DNA from: Clostridiales bacterium
GTDB lineage: Bacteria; Bacillota; Clostridia; Oscillospirales; Oscillospiraceae
Length of the DNA stretch: 64,000 nucleotides
Assembly (NCBI GenBank): GCA_018374635.1
Contig: JAHAEW010000006.1
Coordinates: 4,995 to 68,994, forward strand
Direction of reading: 5' to 3'
Of this stretch, positions 50,257-64,000 are shown piece after piece. The notes under the pieces were generated by a model. That model saw only the letters and a program-made list of their open reading frames with translations, was not told the DNA's origin and ran no database searches. The position numbers and the translations under genes were made by a program. How positions within the stretch are numbered: position 1 is the stretch's first letter; every line of letters starts with the position of its first letter.

Positions 50257-51699
50257 ATGACAGACAAGCAGCGTGCGGAGTTCGAGCATGGGCCCTACCG
50301 TTCGGAGCATGACTCCATCGGCGAGCGTGCGGTCCCCCGGGATGTGTACTACGGCGTGCAGTCCCTGCGGGCGGTGGAAAACTTCCCTATCACCGGCTTG
50401 ACCATGCACCGGGAGATCATCAACTCCATTGCCGAGATCAAGAAGGCATCCGCCATCACCAACTATGAGATCGGCCTGCTGGACAAGAAGGTGGCCGATG
50501 CCATTGTCCGGGCCTGTGAGGAGATCGTGGAGGGCAGCCTCCATGAGGAGTTCATCGTGGACCCCATCCAGGGCGGCGCGGGCACCAGCCTGAACATGAA
50601 CGCCAACGAGGTCATTGCCAACCGGGCCATCGAGCTGCTGGGTGGGGAGAAGGGAGACTACACCCTGGTCAACCCCAACGACCATGTCAACTGCGGCCAG
50701 TCCACCAACGATGTGTTCCCCTCCGCCGGAAAGCTGGCGGTGCTCAAGCTGCTGGTCCGGGCCCAGATCCAGCTGGAACGGCTCCACACCGCCCTCTTGC
50801 AGAAGGCGGAGGAGTTTGACGATGTGATCAAAATGGGCCGCACCCAGATGCAGGACGCCGTGCCCATCCGCCTGGGCCAGGAATTCCGGGCGTACAGCGA
50901 GGCCATCCGCCGGGATATTGCCCGCTTCGAGCGGGCGATGGACGAGATGCGCTGCCTGAACATGGGCGGCACCGCCATCGGCACCGGACTGAATGCCGAC
51001 GAGCAGTATCTCCGCCGCATCGTGCCCAACCTCTCCAAAGTGTCCGGCCTGCGGCTGGTCCAGGCCTTCAATCTCATTGACGCCACCCAAAACCTGGACG
51101 AGTTTGTGGCGGTCTCCGGTGCGGTCAAGACATGCGCGGTAAACCTCTCCAAGATGTCCAACGACCTGCGGCTTATGTCATCCGGGCCCCGCTGCGGCTT
51201 TGGGGAGATCAACCTGCCGCCCCGCCAGAACGGCTCCTCCATCATGCCCGGCAAGGTCAATCCGGTCATCCCCGAGGTGGTCAATCAGGTGGCCTTCAAC
51301 ATCATGGGCAACGACCTGACCATCACCATGGCGGCCGAGGCCGGCCAGCTGGAGCTCAACGCTTTTGAGCCCATCATCTTCTGGAACCTGACTCACGCCG
51401 TGGAGTTCCTGACCTATGCGGTGAGTACGCTGGTGGACAACTGCATCCAGGGCATCACCGCCAACCGGGAGCGGTGCAGAGAGATGGTGGAAAACTCCGT
51501 GGGCATCATCACTGCCATCTGCCCCCATGTGGGCTATGAGGCGGCCGCCAAGGTGGCCAAGAAGGCCATCCAGAGCGGCCGCAGCGTCCGGGCCATCACC
51601 ATTGAGGAGGGACTGCTGGACGAGGAGACCCTGAACAGGATCCTGGACCCCTATGCCATGACCGAGCCCGGTATCCCTGCGAAAGAGCTGCTGGATTGA
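50257..51699 (+). CDS. aspA: Aspartate ammonia-lyase
   Basis: A 480-residue enzyme of the fumarase/aspartase superfamily converting aspartate to fumarate and ammonia. Conserved regions: GERAVPRDVYYGVQSLRAVENF, substrate loop HVNCGQSTNDVFPSA, GRTQMQDAVPIRLGQEF, and the signature loop GSSIMPGKVNPVIPE with the catalytic Ser. The residues after GQSTND favour aspartase, and MQDAVPIRLGQE is typical of AspA versus the fumarase form TQDA-P. The start at 50257 (MTDKQRAEF) has GGAAGAGGAGCGAG; a GTG 11 codons upstream lies in the leader. Likely catabolic, feeding fumarate. A fumarase C role cannot be fully excluded. Confidence 0.9.
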   Translation: MTDKQRAEFEHGPYRSEHDSIGERAVPRDVYYGVQSLRAVENFPITGLTMHREIINSIAEIKKASAITNYEIGLLDKKVADAIVRACEEIVEGSLHEEFIVDPIQGGAGTSLNMNANEVIANRAIELLGGEKGDYTLVNPNDHVNCGQSTNDVFPSAGKLAVLKLLVRAQIQLERLHTALLQKAEEFDDVIKMGRTQMQDAVPIRLGQEFRAYSEAIRRDIARFERAMDEMRCLNMGGTAIGTGLNADEQYLRRIVPNLSKVSGLRLVQAFNLIDATQNLDEFVAVSGAVKTCAVNLSKMSNDLRLMSSGPRCGFGEINLPPRQNGSSIMPGKVNPVIPEVVNQVAFNIMGNDLTITMAAEAGQLELNAFEPIIFWNLTHAVEFLTYAVSTLVDNCIQGITANRERCREMVENSVGIITAICPHVGYEAAAKVAKKAIQSGRSVRAITIEEGLLDEETLNRILDPYAMTEPGIPAKELLD

Positions 51700-51714
51700 G
51701 CGGCGTGCGGTAAA

Positions 51715-51753
51715 AATAGACGGAGCGCCTCCCCGTGTGGGGAGGCGCTCCGT
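51715..51753 (-). terminator. Terminator of the Cys/Pro-rich protein gene (also behind aspA)
   Basis: ACGGAGCGCCTCCCC (51720-51734) pairs perfectly with 51739-51753. A T-run follows only on the minus strand (complement of 51714-51718), so it mainly serves the minus-strand gene. Confidence 0.85.
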
Positions 51754-51766
51754 GCATTTGAACTGG

Positions 51767-52321
51767 TCAGCTCAGTTTGCGGATCAGTATGGAGCCATTG
51801 AGGAAGGTGCTGCCTGCGGTATCGGTGACCAGAGTCAGCGTGGTAGTGCAGGAGCTGGTCAGCGCAGTGGTGTTGGCCAGCAGCACAGGCTTTCCGCTGG
51901 TGGCAATAAAGCTGCTTACCAGGGAGCCGGGAACAGGGGCGCCGTTAGCATAGAGCTGGGTGCTGGTCAGCGTGGGGATGGCCGAAGAAGCCGCGTTGAC
52001 CGTGTAGTGCACTTCATAGCTGCCGGGTTGGGTAAGGATGAAGTCGCCGGAACCTGCCGTATGGGTGATCTCAGTCCCCAGAACCATCTGGTTGGTGGGA
52101 AACGTAAGGGAAGAGCCGGCAGAGGCCGGAGTCTGAGCCGCCGGAGCGATGGCGTAGAGCGCCTGAGGCGCGGGAGCGGTTCCGGTGGGGCCGGGATCTG
52201 AAACGGTGCTCACCGTGCATGGCTCTGGCCCAGGACAGGGACAGGCCGGGGGACAGCACGAGGGCGGGCAGGCGGGGGGAGGACATCCAAAACGGAAGCG
52301 CTTGTTCTGGTATACATTCAT
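51767..52321 (-). CDS. Cys/Pro-rich N-terminus plus TNF/BclA-C-like surface protein
   Basis: A 184-residue protein with two parts. Residues 12-36 alternate Cys and Pro (GCPPPACPPSCCPPACPC and EPC), nine cysteines in about 25 residues, which suits disulfide cross-linking into a spore coat, exosporium or appendage. Residues 55-184 are a beta-sandwich region like the C-terminal domain of BclA-type exosporium proteins (SLTFPTNQMVLGTEIT, GDFILTQPGSYEVHYTVN, then NTTALTSSCTTTLTLV). No collagen repeats or signal peptide are present, consistent with mother-cell deposition. GGAGG lies 9 nt before the ATG. The spore assignment is inference from composition. Confidence 0.72.
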   Translation of the reverse strand: MNVYQNKRFRFGCPPPACPPSCCPPACPCPGPEPCTVSTVSDPGPTGTAPAPQALYAIAPAAQTPASAGSSLTFPTNQMVLGTEITHTAGSGDFILTQPGSYEVHYTVNAASSAIPTLTSTQLYANGAPVPGSLVSSFIATSGKPVLLANTTALTSSCTTTLTLVTDTAGSTFLNGSILIRKLS

Positions 52322-52441
52322 TGGGTATAACCTCCGCAGTATCCTATGCTCCGGTGTGCGGAGAGGTGCCAGCCGGGGATGCGCCCGGTATGACCAGGCT
52401 GGAAGGAGGCTTAAATATTCCTTAAATCCAGGGGCAGCTAC

Positions 52442-52470
52442 TTGCGCAGTTAGGGCAAAAGGTATAAAAT
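52442..52470 (+). promoter_or_regulatory. Promoter of the 124-residue protein gene
   Basis: TTGCGC (52442-52447), 17-bp spacer, TAAAAT (52465-52470). Confidence 0.6.
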
Positions 52471-52504
52471 GAAGCCAGCTTAAGGGAACAGGAGGTCATG
52501 ATAT

Positions 52505-52879
52505 ATGGCGCTTTTTGATGATTTGAAGGTAAAAGCTGTGGAGTTGACCCAGGTCGGTATGGCCAAATCCAAGCAGCTGGCGGAAATCGCCCGGCTGAGC
52601 CTGGCCAGCACCGGCGAGGAGGATAATATCCGCAAGGCCTATATTGAGATTGGAAAACTTTACTATGCAGAACGGGGCATGGCGCCGGAGGCCGCTTACA
52701 CATCTCTGTGTGAGAAGATCACTGCGGCCAAGATCAACATTGAGGAAAACAAGGCCCGGATCGCCCAGCTGAAGGAAGAGGGCAGCATCAAAGACAGCGA
52801 GGTCGCCGCCGTGGTGGAGACTGAGATTCCCTCGGAGGAGCCGGTCACGACGGTAGAATCCGAGAAGGAAGAGAAGTAA
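52505..52879 (+). CDS. Conserved-looking small coiled-coil protein
   Basis: A 124-residue acidic, mostly helical protein without membrane segments. The N-terminal part (DLKVKAVELTQVGMAKSKQLAEIARLS) looks amphipathic; a second helix block (EKITAAKINIEENKARIAQLKEE) is a likely coiled coil; the tail is acidic and low-complexity (ETEIPSEEPVTTVESEKEEK in part). The pattern of an N-terminal 'KSKQLAEIARL' followed by 'YIEIGKLYYAE' recalls small zinc-ribbon-associated Firmicutes proteins lacking the ribbon. AGGAGGTCAT is upstream of the ATG. The function is unknown. Confidence 0.72.
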   Translation: MALFDDLKVKAVELTQVGMAKSKQLAEIARLSLASTGEEDNIRKAYIEIGKLYYAERGMAPEAAYTSLCEKITAAKINIEENKARIAQLKEEGSIKDSEVAAVVETEIPSEEPVTTVESEKEEK

Positions 52880-52907
52880 ATGTTCACTCCGGCCCGGAAT
52901 CCATAGA

Positions 52908-52941
52908 GAAAGCCCCTGATGGTACGCCATCAGGGGCTTTC
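52908..52941. terminator. Bidirectional terminator hairpin
   Basis: A 15-bp perfect stem (52908-52922 with 52927-52941, core AAAGCCCCTGATGG) with loop TACG between convergent genes. T tails are short on both strands. Confidence 0.8.
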
Positions 52942-52975
52942 AACCCGTATTCAGACTGAATGGAATGAGAGAATG

Positions 52976-53881
52976 TTACAGGATGTGGCGGCCGTAGACA
53001 TAGACGCGGCTGTAATAGCCGGAATTCAGGTTGTCGATCTTGACCGTATATGTATTGGTGGAGGCGTGAATGAACTGGCCGCCGCCGATGTAGATGCCCA
53101 CATGGGAGACCGGCTTGGTGGTGTTGGCCTTGAAAAAGACCAGATCGCCGGGCTGAAGCTGGCTCTTGGAGACGGAAGCACCATTGGCTAGCTGATCGGT
53201 GGCGGTGCGGTTGAGGGTCACGCCAAAGTGGGCATAGACATACTTGGTAAAGCCGGAGCAGTCAAAGGAGTTGGGGCCGTTTCCGCCGTACACATAGGGA
53301 GTGCCCAGGAACTGCTTGGCGTAGGCAACCACCTGCTCCCCCATGCTGGAGGAGGCGGCTGCCGTGGTCTCGCTGCCGCGGGAGGTGGTCTCCTTGGTGG
53401 TGATCATGTAATCGCTGCTGACATAGCCGGTCTTGCCGTTGTAATCGACCTTATACCAGCCGCCGTCCACACCGATGATCTTGACAACAGCGCCGTCGGC
53501 CAAGGAGGCGACCTTGGAGGAAGAGGTGGAGGGGGCGCTGCGCATATTCAGCGAGGAGCCGCCGGCATTGACCTTACCGTAGCCGATGGCGGCATCCGCC
53601 TTCTGAGAAATGGTGAGGTATTCGCCGGACATATAGCCCTGCACAGATTCGTAGTCCACTTTGTACCAGTTGTTCCCGGCGTCTTCCAGCACGATGACGG
53701 CATCGCCCTCGGAGGCGGTGGCCAGGATCGCGGAGTCGGTGCTGGCGGCGGAACGCAGGCGGAGTGCGTCGGCCTGAACGGTGCCAACGCCCATGCTGGC
53801 AGCGGCAGCGCTCACCAGACAGGCACAGGAAACCGCCGCGGTGACGGCCATAACGCGCAGGAACTTCACAGGCTGTATCAT
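52976..53881 (-). CDS. Secreted SH3b-SH3b-NlpC/P60 peptidoglycan endopeptidase
   Basis: A 301-residue exported wall hydrolase. Signal peptide 1-29 (FLRVMAVTAAVSCACLVSAAAA in the core). The first SH3b domain (about 32-95) has DALRLRSAASTDSAIL and GYMSGEYLTI; the second (about 103-165) has SSLNMRSAPSTSSSKV and GYVSSDYM. The catalytic NlpC/P60 domain (about 182-301) shows AKQFLGTPYVYGGNGPNSFDCSGF with the catalytic Cys, PVSHVGIYIG with the His, and the third polar residue in FIHAST. It cleaves the D-Glu-DAP type bond in stem peptides. The ATG at 53881 has GGAGG 9 nt upstream; an ATG-like start eight codons earlier lies over that RBS. Confidence 0.92.
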   Translation of the reverse strand: MIQPVKFLRVMAVTAAVSCACLVSAAAASMGVGTVQADALRLRSAASTDSAILATASEGDAVIVLEDAGNNWYKVDYESVQGYMSGEYLTISQKADAAIGYGKVNAGGSSLNMRSAPSTSSSKVASLADGAVVKIIGVDGGWYKVDYNGKTGYVSSDYMITTKETTSRGSETTAAASSSMGEQVVAYAKQFLGTPYVYGGNGPNSFDCSGFTKYVYAHFGVTLNRTATDQLANGASVSKSQLQPGDLVFFKANTTKPVSHVGIYIGGGQFIHASTNTYTVKIDNLNSGYYSRVYVYGRHIL

Positions 53882-53965
53882 CGGTATAATCCTCCATTCA
53901 GTCAAATGCTGCCCGAAGGCAGTCCGTTTATCTTCTCATTCGTTTGGCACTTGGGTGGGTGGGGG

Positions 53966-54256
53966 TTATTTGTTGGAGAGGGCACGCTCCAGCCAGACGG
54001 CGGCCACATCCATGGCGGCGTAGAGGCTGTCCTTCTCGCTTTTCTTAACGACACGGTCCCGGCTCTTCAAATCGGGATCCGTGAGCTGAAGCTGGACCAC
54101 GACCTTGCTGGCCACATCCAGATCCTTGACCTTTTTGGTACTCATGACCTGCATCATGATGATATATTTATCGGCCATGCTTCCGTAATAGATCAGATTG
54201 TCTTTCCGGCGAAGGGGATGGCCCTTATAGACCAGAGGAAACTTTTCGTCTGCCAT
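53966..54256 (-). CDS. Small conserved hypothetical protein
   Basis: A 96-residue cytoplasmic, basic protein: EKFPLVYKGHPLRRKDNLIYYG, then ADKYIIMMQVMSTKKVKDLDVASKVVVQLQL, and a helical C-terminus AAMDVAAVWLERAL. The strand-rich first half and final helix suggest a small compact fold. AGGAGG lies 7 nt before the ATG, and it has a strong promoter, so it is expressed. I have the impression of a conserved Clostridia hypothetical, but cannot name the family. It lies upstream of, and in the same direction as, the NlpC/P60 gene, about 85 bp away. Confidence 0.75.
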   Translation of the reverse strand: MADEKFPLVYKGHPLRRKDNLIYYGSMADKYIIMMQVMSTKKVKDLDVASKVVVQLQLTDPDLKSRDRVVKKSEKDSLYAAMDVAAVWLERALSNK

Positions 54257-54301
54257 TCTGTGCCTCCTGAAAATAAATTAAAAATTAAAAACTGTAACCG
54301 A

Positions 54302-54330
54302 ATTGTAACACATTGTTTCTGAGTTGTCAA
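54302..54330 (-). promoter_or_regulatory. Promoter of the 96-residue protein gene
   Basis: On the minus strand: TTGACA (54325-54330), 17-bp spacer, TACAAT (54302-54307). Confidence 0.82.
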
Positions 54331-54418
54331 ATTCTTATTTTATGTCAAGTATACCGCTGAGAGAACAAACAGGACGGAAAGCCTGAGAAGGGATGGGAAA
54401 AAGAGAGACATTATGTCA

Positions 54419-54467
54419 ATAAAAACGAACGCGGCCCTGTCTGCTTTGGACGGAGCCGCGTTCGTTT
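54419..54467 (-). terminator. Terminator of the GT-C membrane glycosyltransferase gene
   Basis: AAACGAACGCGGC (54423-54435) pairs perfectly with 54455-54467; the A-run at 54421-54425 is the T-run on the minus strand. Confidence 0.9.
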
Positions 54468-54477
54468 GGGAAAGGAA

Positions 54478-55833
54478 TCAACACATGGCCTTGTCCCTCT
54501 GGCGGAGCAGGGCGCCCAGCGACAGGAGCAGGGCGGCGAGGATACACAGCGCTTCCAATGCCATGGTCCAGGTCTGTCCGAAAAGGTGGATAGGCAGCGT
54601 GTATTGCAGGCGCAGGTATACACAGTAGGAGCTGAGAGAGGCCAGCTGCGTGAGCAGGGCAATGGGGACTCGCCGGCGGTCCCACACCGCCCAGACCAGG
54701 GTGACCACATCGGCCAGGAAAAAATAGCGCTCGTGCATATAGGGGAGAAAGAAGGGGATACCCAGGGCCAGGACCGCGGCCGCCGCCAGAAAGTGTGCAC
54801 CGGAAAAGCGGCTTTTGTGGAAAAAGAGCCATCCCAGCACAAAGAGACACAGGGCAAAGGCGGTCAGGATGCCCGCCCGGGCCAGAGGCTGCTGTGCCAC
54901 ATCGGCCCCATAGGGGAGCAGGGCGAAGAGGGAGGGGGCGTTGAACACCAGGGCAGAGCTGTACTGCCCGGCCTGCTTGAAATAGACCCCCAGAATGTCG
55001 GCCAGCGGCTTCCCCAGCAGCAAGGCGGGAAGGACGGCCGCAGCGTAGGCGGCTGGGAAGACCAACAAGTGGGAGAAGCGGAGCTTCCGCACCAGCCACA
55101 GCCCGCCCCAGAGGGGGATGAGAAAGATGGTCTGGAGCTTAAAGGAGAACGCCACGGCCAGCAGAGCCACCGAGGTCTTTGGATGGTCTGTCCAGGCGGA
55201 GGCCATGGCATGGAGGACCAGCGCCCCGTACAGGGCGTCGCACTGTCCCCAGAAGGCGCCGTTGAGGACCACGGTAGGGAGCAGCAGGAGGAGCAGATAG
55301 GCCGTAAGGGGGATGGGGCCGTCTTTCCGGCCGGACAGAGCACCCGCCAGTCTCAGTCCGCCCCAGGCCAGAACCCCGTCAAAGAGAATGGAAAAGAGCT
55401 TGATGGCGTACAGATCGGGGAAGGGGAGATAGGAGATGGCGGCCATGAAGTAGAGATAGGGCGCGTTGTAGTCGCCAATTGGCTCCTTGATGGCGGAAAA
55501 TCCGCCGTTCTCCCGGAAAAAGGCGGCCCATTGGGAGAGGAAGTCCCGGTAGTCATAGGTGATATGGTCCAGGCACAGGGAGCGCAGCAGGGCGGCCAGC
55601 GCCAGGACCAGAAAGGCAAGGGCCAGCGTGCCGCCTCCATACCCCGCCCGGCGGAGGGGGAGGAGGGCCAGACCGGTCCACAGGAGCAGACAGAGACCTG
55701 TGATCCAACCGGCTGCCGGCCCGCCCAGTGCCAGAGCAGAGCAGCGCCAAAGGACTCCGGCCAGCAGGAACGCGCCTAAGAGCAAGGGGCAGAGAAGCCG
55801 CGAACGGAGAGCAGGAGAGGGAATTTTCGGCAT
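54478..55833 (-). CDS. GT-C-type polyprenyl-sugar-dependent membrane glycosyltransferase
   Basis: A 451-residue membrane protein with about 11 hydrophobic helices. The first external loop carries HITYDYRDFLSQW, with the acidic residues expected for GT-C catalytic centres, and DYNAPYLYFM follows. FWGQCDALY and PYMHERYFFLADV match the GT39/GT87-like mannosyl- and glucosyltransferases that use polyprenyl-phosphate sugars on the outer membrane face. Its likely role is modification of wall polymer, lipid or secreted protein. GAGGTGAT precedes the ATG. It is divergent from the rpoB promoter. A short hairpin with T-run (55853-55880) lies just upstream of the gene on its own strand. Confidence 0.8.
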   Translation of the reverse strand: MPKIPSPALRSRLLCPLLLGAFLLAGVLWRCSALALGGPAAGWITGLCLLLWTGLALLPLRRAGYGGGTLALAFLVLALAALLRSLCLDHITYDYRDFLSQWAAFFRENGGFSAIKEPIGDYNAPYLYFMAAISYLPFPDLYAIKLFSILFDGVLAWGGLRLAGALSGRKDGPIPLTAYLLLLLLPTVVLNGAFWGQCDALYGALVLHAMASAWTDHPKTSVALLAVAFSFKLQTIFLIPLWGGLWLVRKLRFSHLLVFPAAYAAAVLPALLLGKPLADILGVYFKQAGQYSSALVFNAPSLFALLPYGADVAQQPLARAGILTAFALCLFVLGWLFFHKSRFSGAHFLAAAAVLALGIPFFLPYMHERYFFLADVVTLVWAVWDRRRVPIALLTQLASLSSYCVYLRLQYTLPIHLFGQTWTMALEALCILAALLLSLGALLRQRDKAMC

Positions 55834-55852
55834 AATATCACCTCAAAAACAG

Positions 55853-55880
55853 AAAAAAGTCCGGAATTTCTCCGAACTTT
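55853..55880 (-). terminator. Hairpin with T-run immediately upstream of the GT-C gene
   Basis: On the minus strand GTTCGGA and TCCGGAC pair (one wobble) and are followed by TTTTTT at about 55854-55859, only some 20 nt before the start codon. It may stop antisense transcription from the rpoB region or act as an attenuator for the GT-C gene. Confidence 0.5.
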
Positions 55881-55893
55881 ACAGATATAAAAA

Positions 55894-55922
55894 TTGACTC
55901 TTTTGTACATCCGTGGTATAAT
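55894..55922 (+). promoter_or_regulatory. rpoBC promoter
   Basis: TTGACT (55894-55899), 17-bp spacer, TATAAT (55917-55922). A strong promoter about 300 bp upstream of rpoB. Confidence 0.87.
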
Positions 55923-55928
55923 AGAGCG

Positions 55929-56220
55929 CTATTACAAATAGAGCATCCGATTTCGATACCATCCCATGTTATAGTGAGTATAACAGCTTCCGCCGTGCTC
56001 CGCAAGGGGCGGTGGAACACAATTCGCCAACAACTCCGTGTGTGTCGTTTTTGAAGGCGGCGTATCCGCGCTTCCAAAACGGATGGAGTGAGGACGGGAA
56101 AATCGGAACCTGACGCAGGAACAGGGTTCTCCGGTCCTGTGGGCCGGGGAAGAGTACGAAAAGTTTGGACGGCTGTCCGAACGACCGCCAGATGCTAAGG
56201 GAAAGGAATGGTCATTCAGA
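55929..56220 (+). promoter_or_regulatory. Long structured leader of rpoB
   Basis: The 290-nt untranslated leader has no gene. Hairpins include TTCC/GGAA with CCG/CGG near 55988-56017, and a long one at 56034-56088: CTCC/GGAG outside, CGTTTT/AAAACG (56046-56051, 56076-56081), GAAG/CTTC and CGG/CCG inside. No T-run follows, so this is not a simple attenuator. A regulatory role (stability or autogenous control) is inference. Confidence 0.5.
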
Positions 56221-59931
<3,711 letters not shown>

Positions 59932-59956
59932 GAGAGAGGGAGGAACGATCTATTCT

Positions 59957-63778
<3,822 letters not shown>

Positions 63779-63800
63779 TCTCCGGTCTGCGCATTTCTAA

Positions 63801-63835
63801 AAAAGGCTCCGGAGCCTTGAGGCGTTTTTACGGCA
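63801..63835 (+). terminator. Possible rpoC terminator region
   Basis: AAGGCTCCGGAGCCTT (63803-63818) is a perfect 16-bp palindrome, followed after a few bases by GTTTTTA. The gap between stem and T-run makes it a weak call. Confidence 0.45.
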
Positions 63836-63866
63836 CAAAGCCAGGAATACACTGTTTTGACAAACG

Positions 63867-63901
63867 GAGAACTCCCGTGTGGTATCCACACGGGAGTTCT
63901 C
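63867..63901. terminator. Strong hairpin downstream of rpoC
   Basis: A 16-bp perfect stem (63867-63882 with 63886-63901, core GAACTCCCGTGTGG) with a 3-nt loop and no T-run. It may be the main transcription barrier behind rpoC or serve a gene beyond the window. Confidence 0.6.
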
Positions 63902-64000
63902 TCAGACTGTCGATAAAGTATATTTCTTCGATTTATGCTGCAAGAGCCTCGCAGAGTTCCGCCGTCCGCAGACGGCGGAAGAGGGTCAAATCGTGTTTTC
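63902..64000. other. Window end, no gene identified
   Basis: The final 99 bp hold one more hairpin, TTCCGCCGTC/GACGGCGGAA near 63957-63980, and no clear coding frame on either strand. It may be the end of a gene outside the window. Confidence 0.4.

Noticed and set aside
52340..52367. Possible sporulation sigma-K promoter (AC, 17 bp, CATAGGATA) upstream of the Cys/Pro-rich gene on the minus strand
   Set aside because: The match is good, but the implied transcription start would fall inside the GGAGG ribosome binding site, so the mRNA would lack it. Kept only as a curiosity.

Overview
The window reads as a chromosome segment of a GC-rich, anaerobic, spore-forming Bacillota, most like the Oscillospiraceae (the Flavonifractor / Lawsonibacter / Intestinimonas neighbourhood). 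The evidence is an SLH-domain S-layer protein, reverse rubrerythrin, ClpB with a CIRCE-type element, a Gram-positive LexA box at uvrB, RNase M5, RecD2, MreB, ECF-transporter parts, AGGAGG-type ribosome binding sites, and many well-formed TTGACA/TATAAT promoters and GC-rich hairpin terminators. The genus is an inference. I saw no tRNA, rRNA, CRISPR array, intact insertion sequence or prophage.

Layout. 1-930: the 3' part of a degenerate sigma-54-activator-like regulator. 1085-10193: cell-surface block with an S-layer protein, a polyprenyl-phosphate sugar-1-phosphate transferase, an O-antigen-ligase-like enzyme, a solitary tail-like protein and a glycosyltransferase. 10254-16935: a zinc-ribbon/Big_2 membrane protein divergent from a CbbX/SpoVK-like AAA+ ATPase, then comEC-holA-rnmV. 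17070-17722: rubrerythrin under a Fur/PerR-like operator. 17982-23564: an amine/alcohol module (EutQ-like cupin, ureohydrolase, MerR regulator, choline/ethanolamine-type kinase, iron alcohol dehydrogenase) in which three promoter regions carry the same MerR-style operator. 23699-27490: clpB, a small Cys-rich protein, and hsp20 with a CIRCE element. 27487-30506: two divergent MATE pumps, one behind a structured leader with its own terminator. 30514-34483: ECF S component, lysA-like decarboxylase, a small membrane protein, pyrE, radC. 34487-40781: SOS-controlled uvrB, a duplicated uvrB tail, two membrane proteins, uvrA. 40778-41831: a small cassette of DNA-binding proteins. 41859-47631: a copper-amine-oxidase-N surface protein, a small exporter-like protein, recD2, an autoregulated-looking ribbon-helix-helix gene and comF. 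47676-55833: mreB, butanol dehydrogenase, aspA, a Cys/Pro-rich surface protein, an SH3-NlpC/P60 hydrolase and a GT-C membrane glycosyltransferase. 55894-63778: rpoB-rpoC behind their own promoter and a structured leader of about 290 nt.

How the parts work together. The first 10 kb has the elements expected for making and glycosylating an S-layer. The 18-23.5 kb module is the best candidate for an undescribed system: one MerR-type regulator appears to control a guanidino-compound hydrolase and a kinase plus alcohol dehydrogenase, suggesting amine-derived alcohol or aldehyde metabolism. DNA repair and uptake genes (uvrB, uvrA, radC, recD2, comEC, comF) are spread through the middle. All functions are read from sequence motifs recognised by eye; no database search was run.
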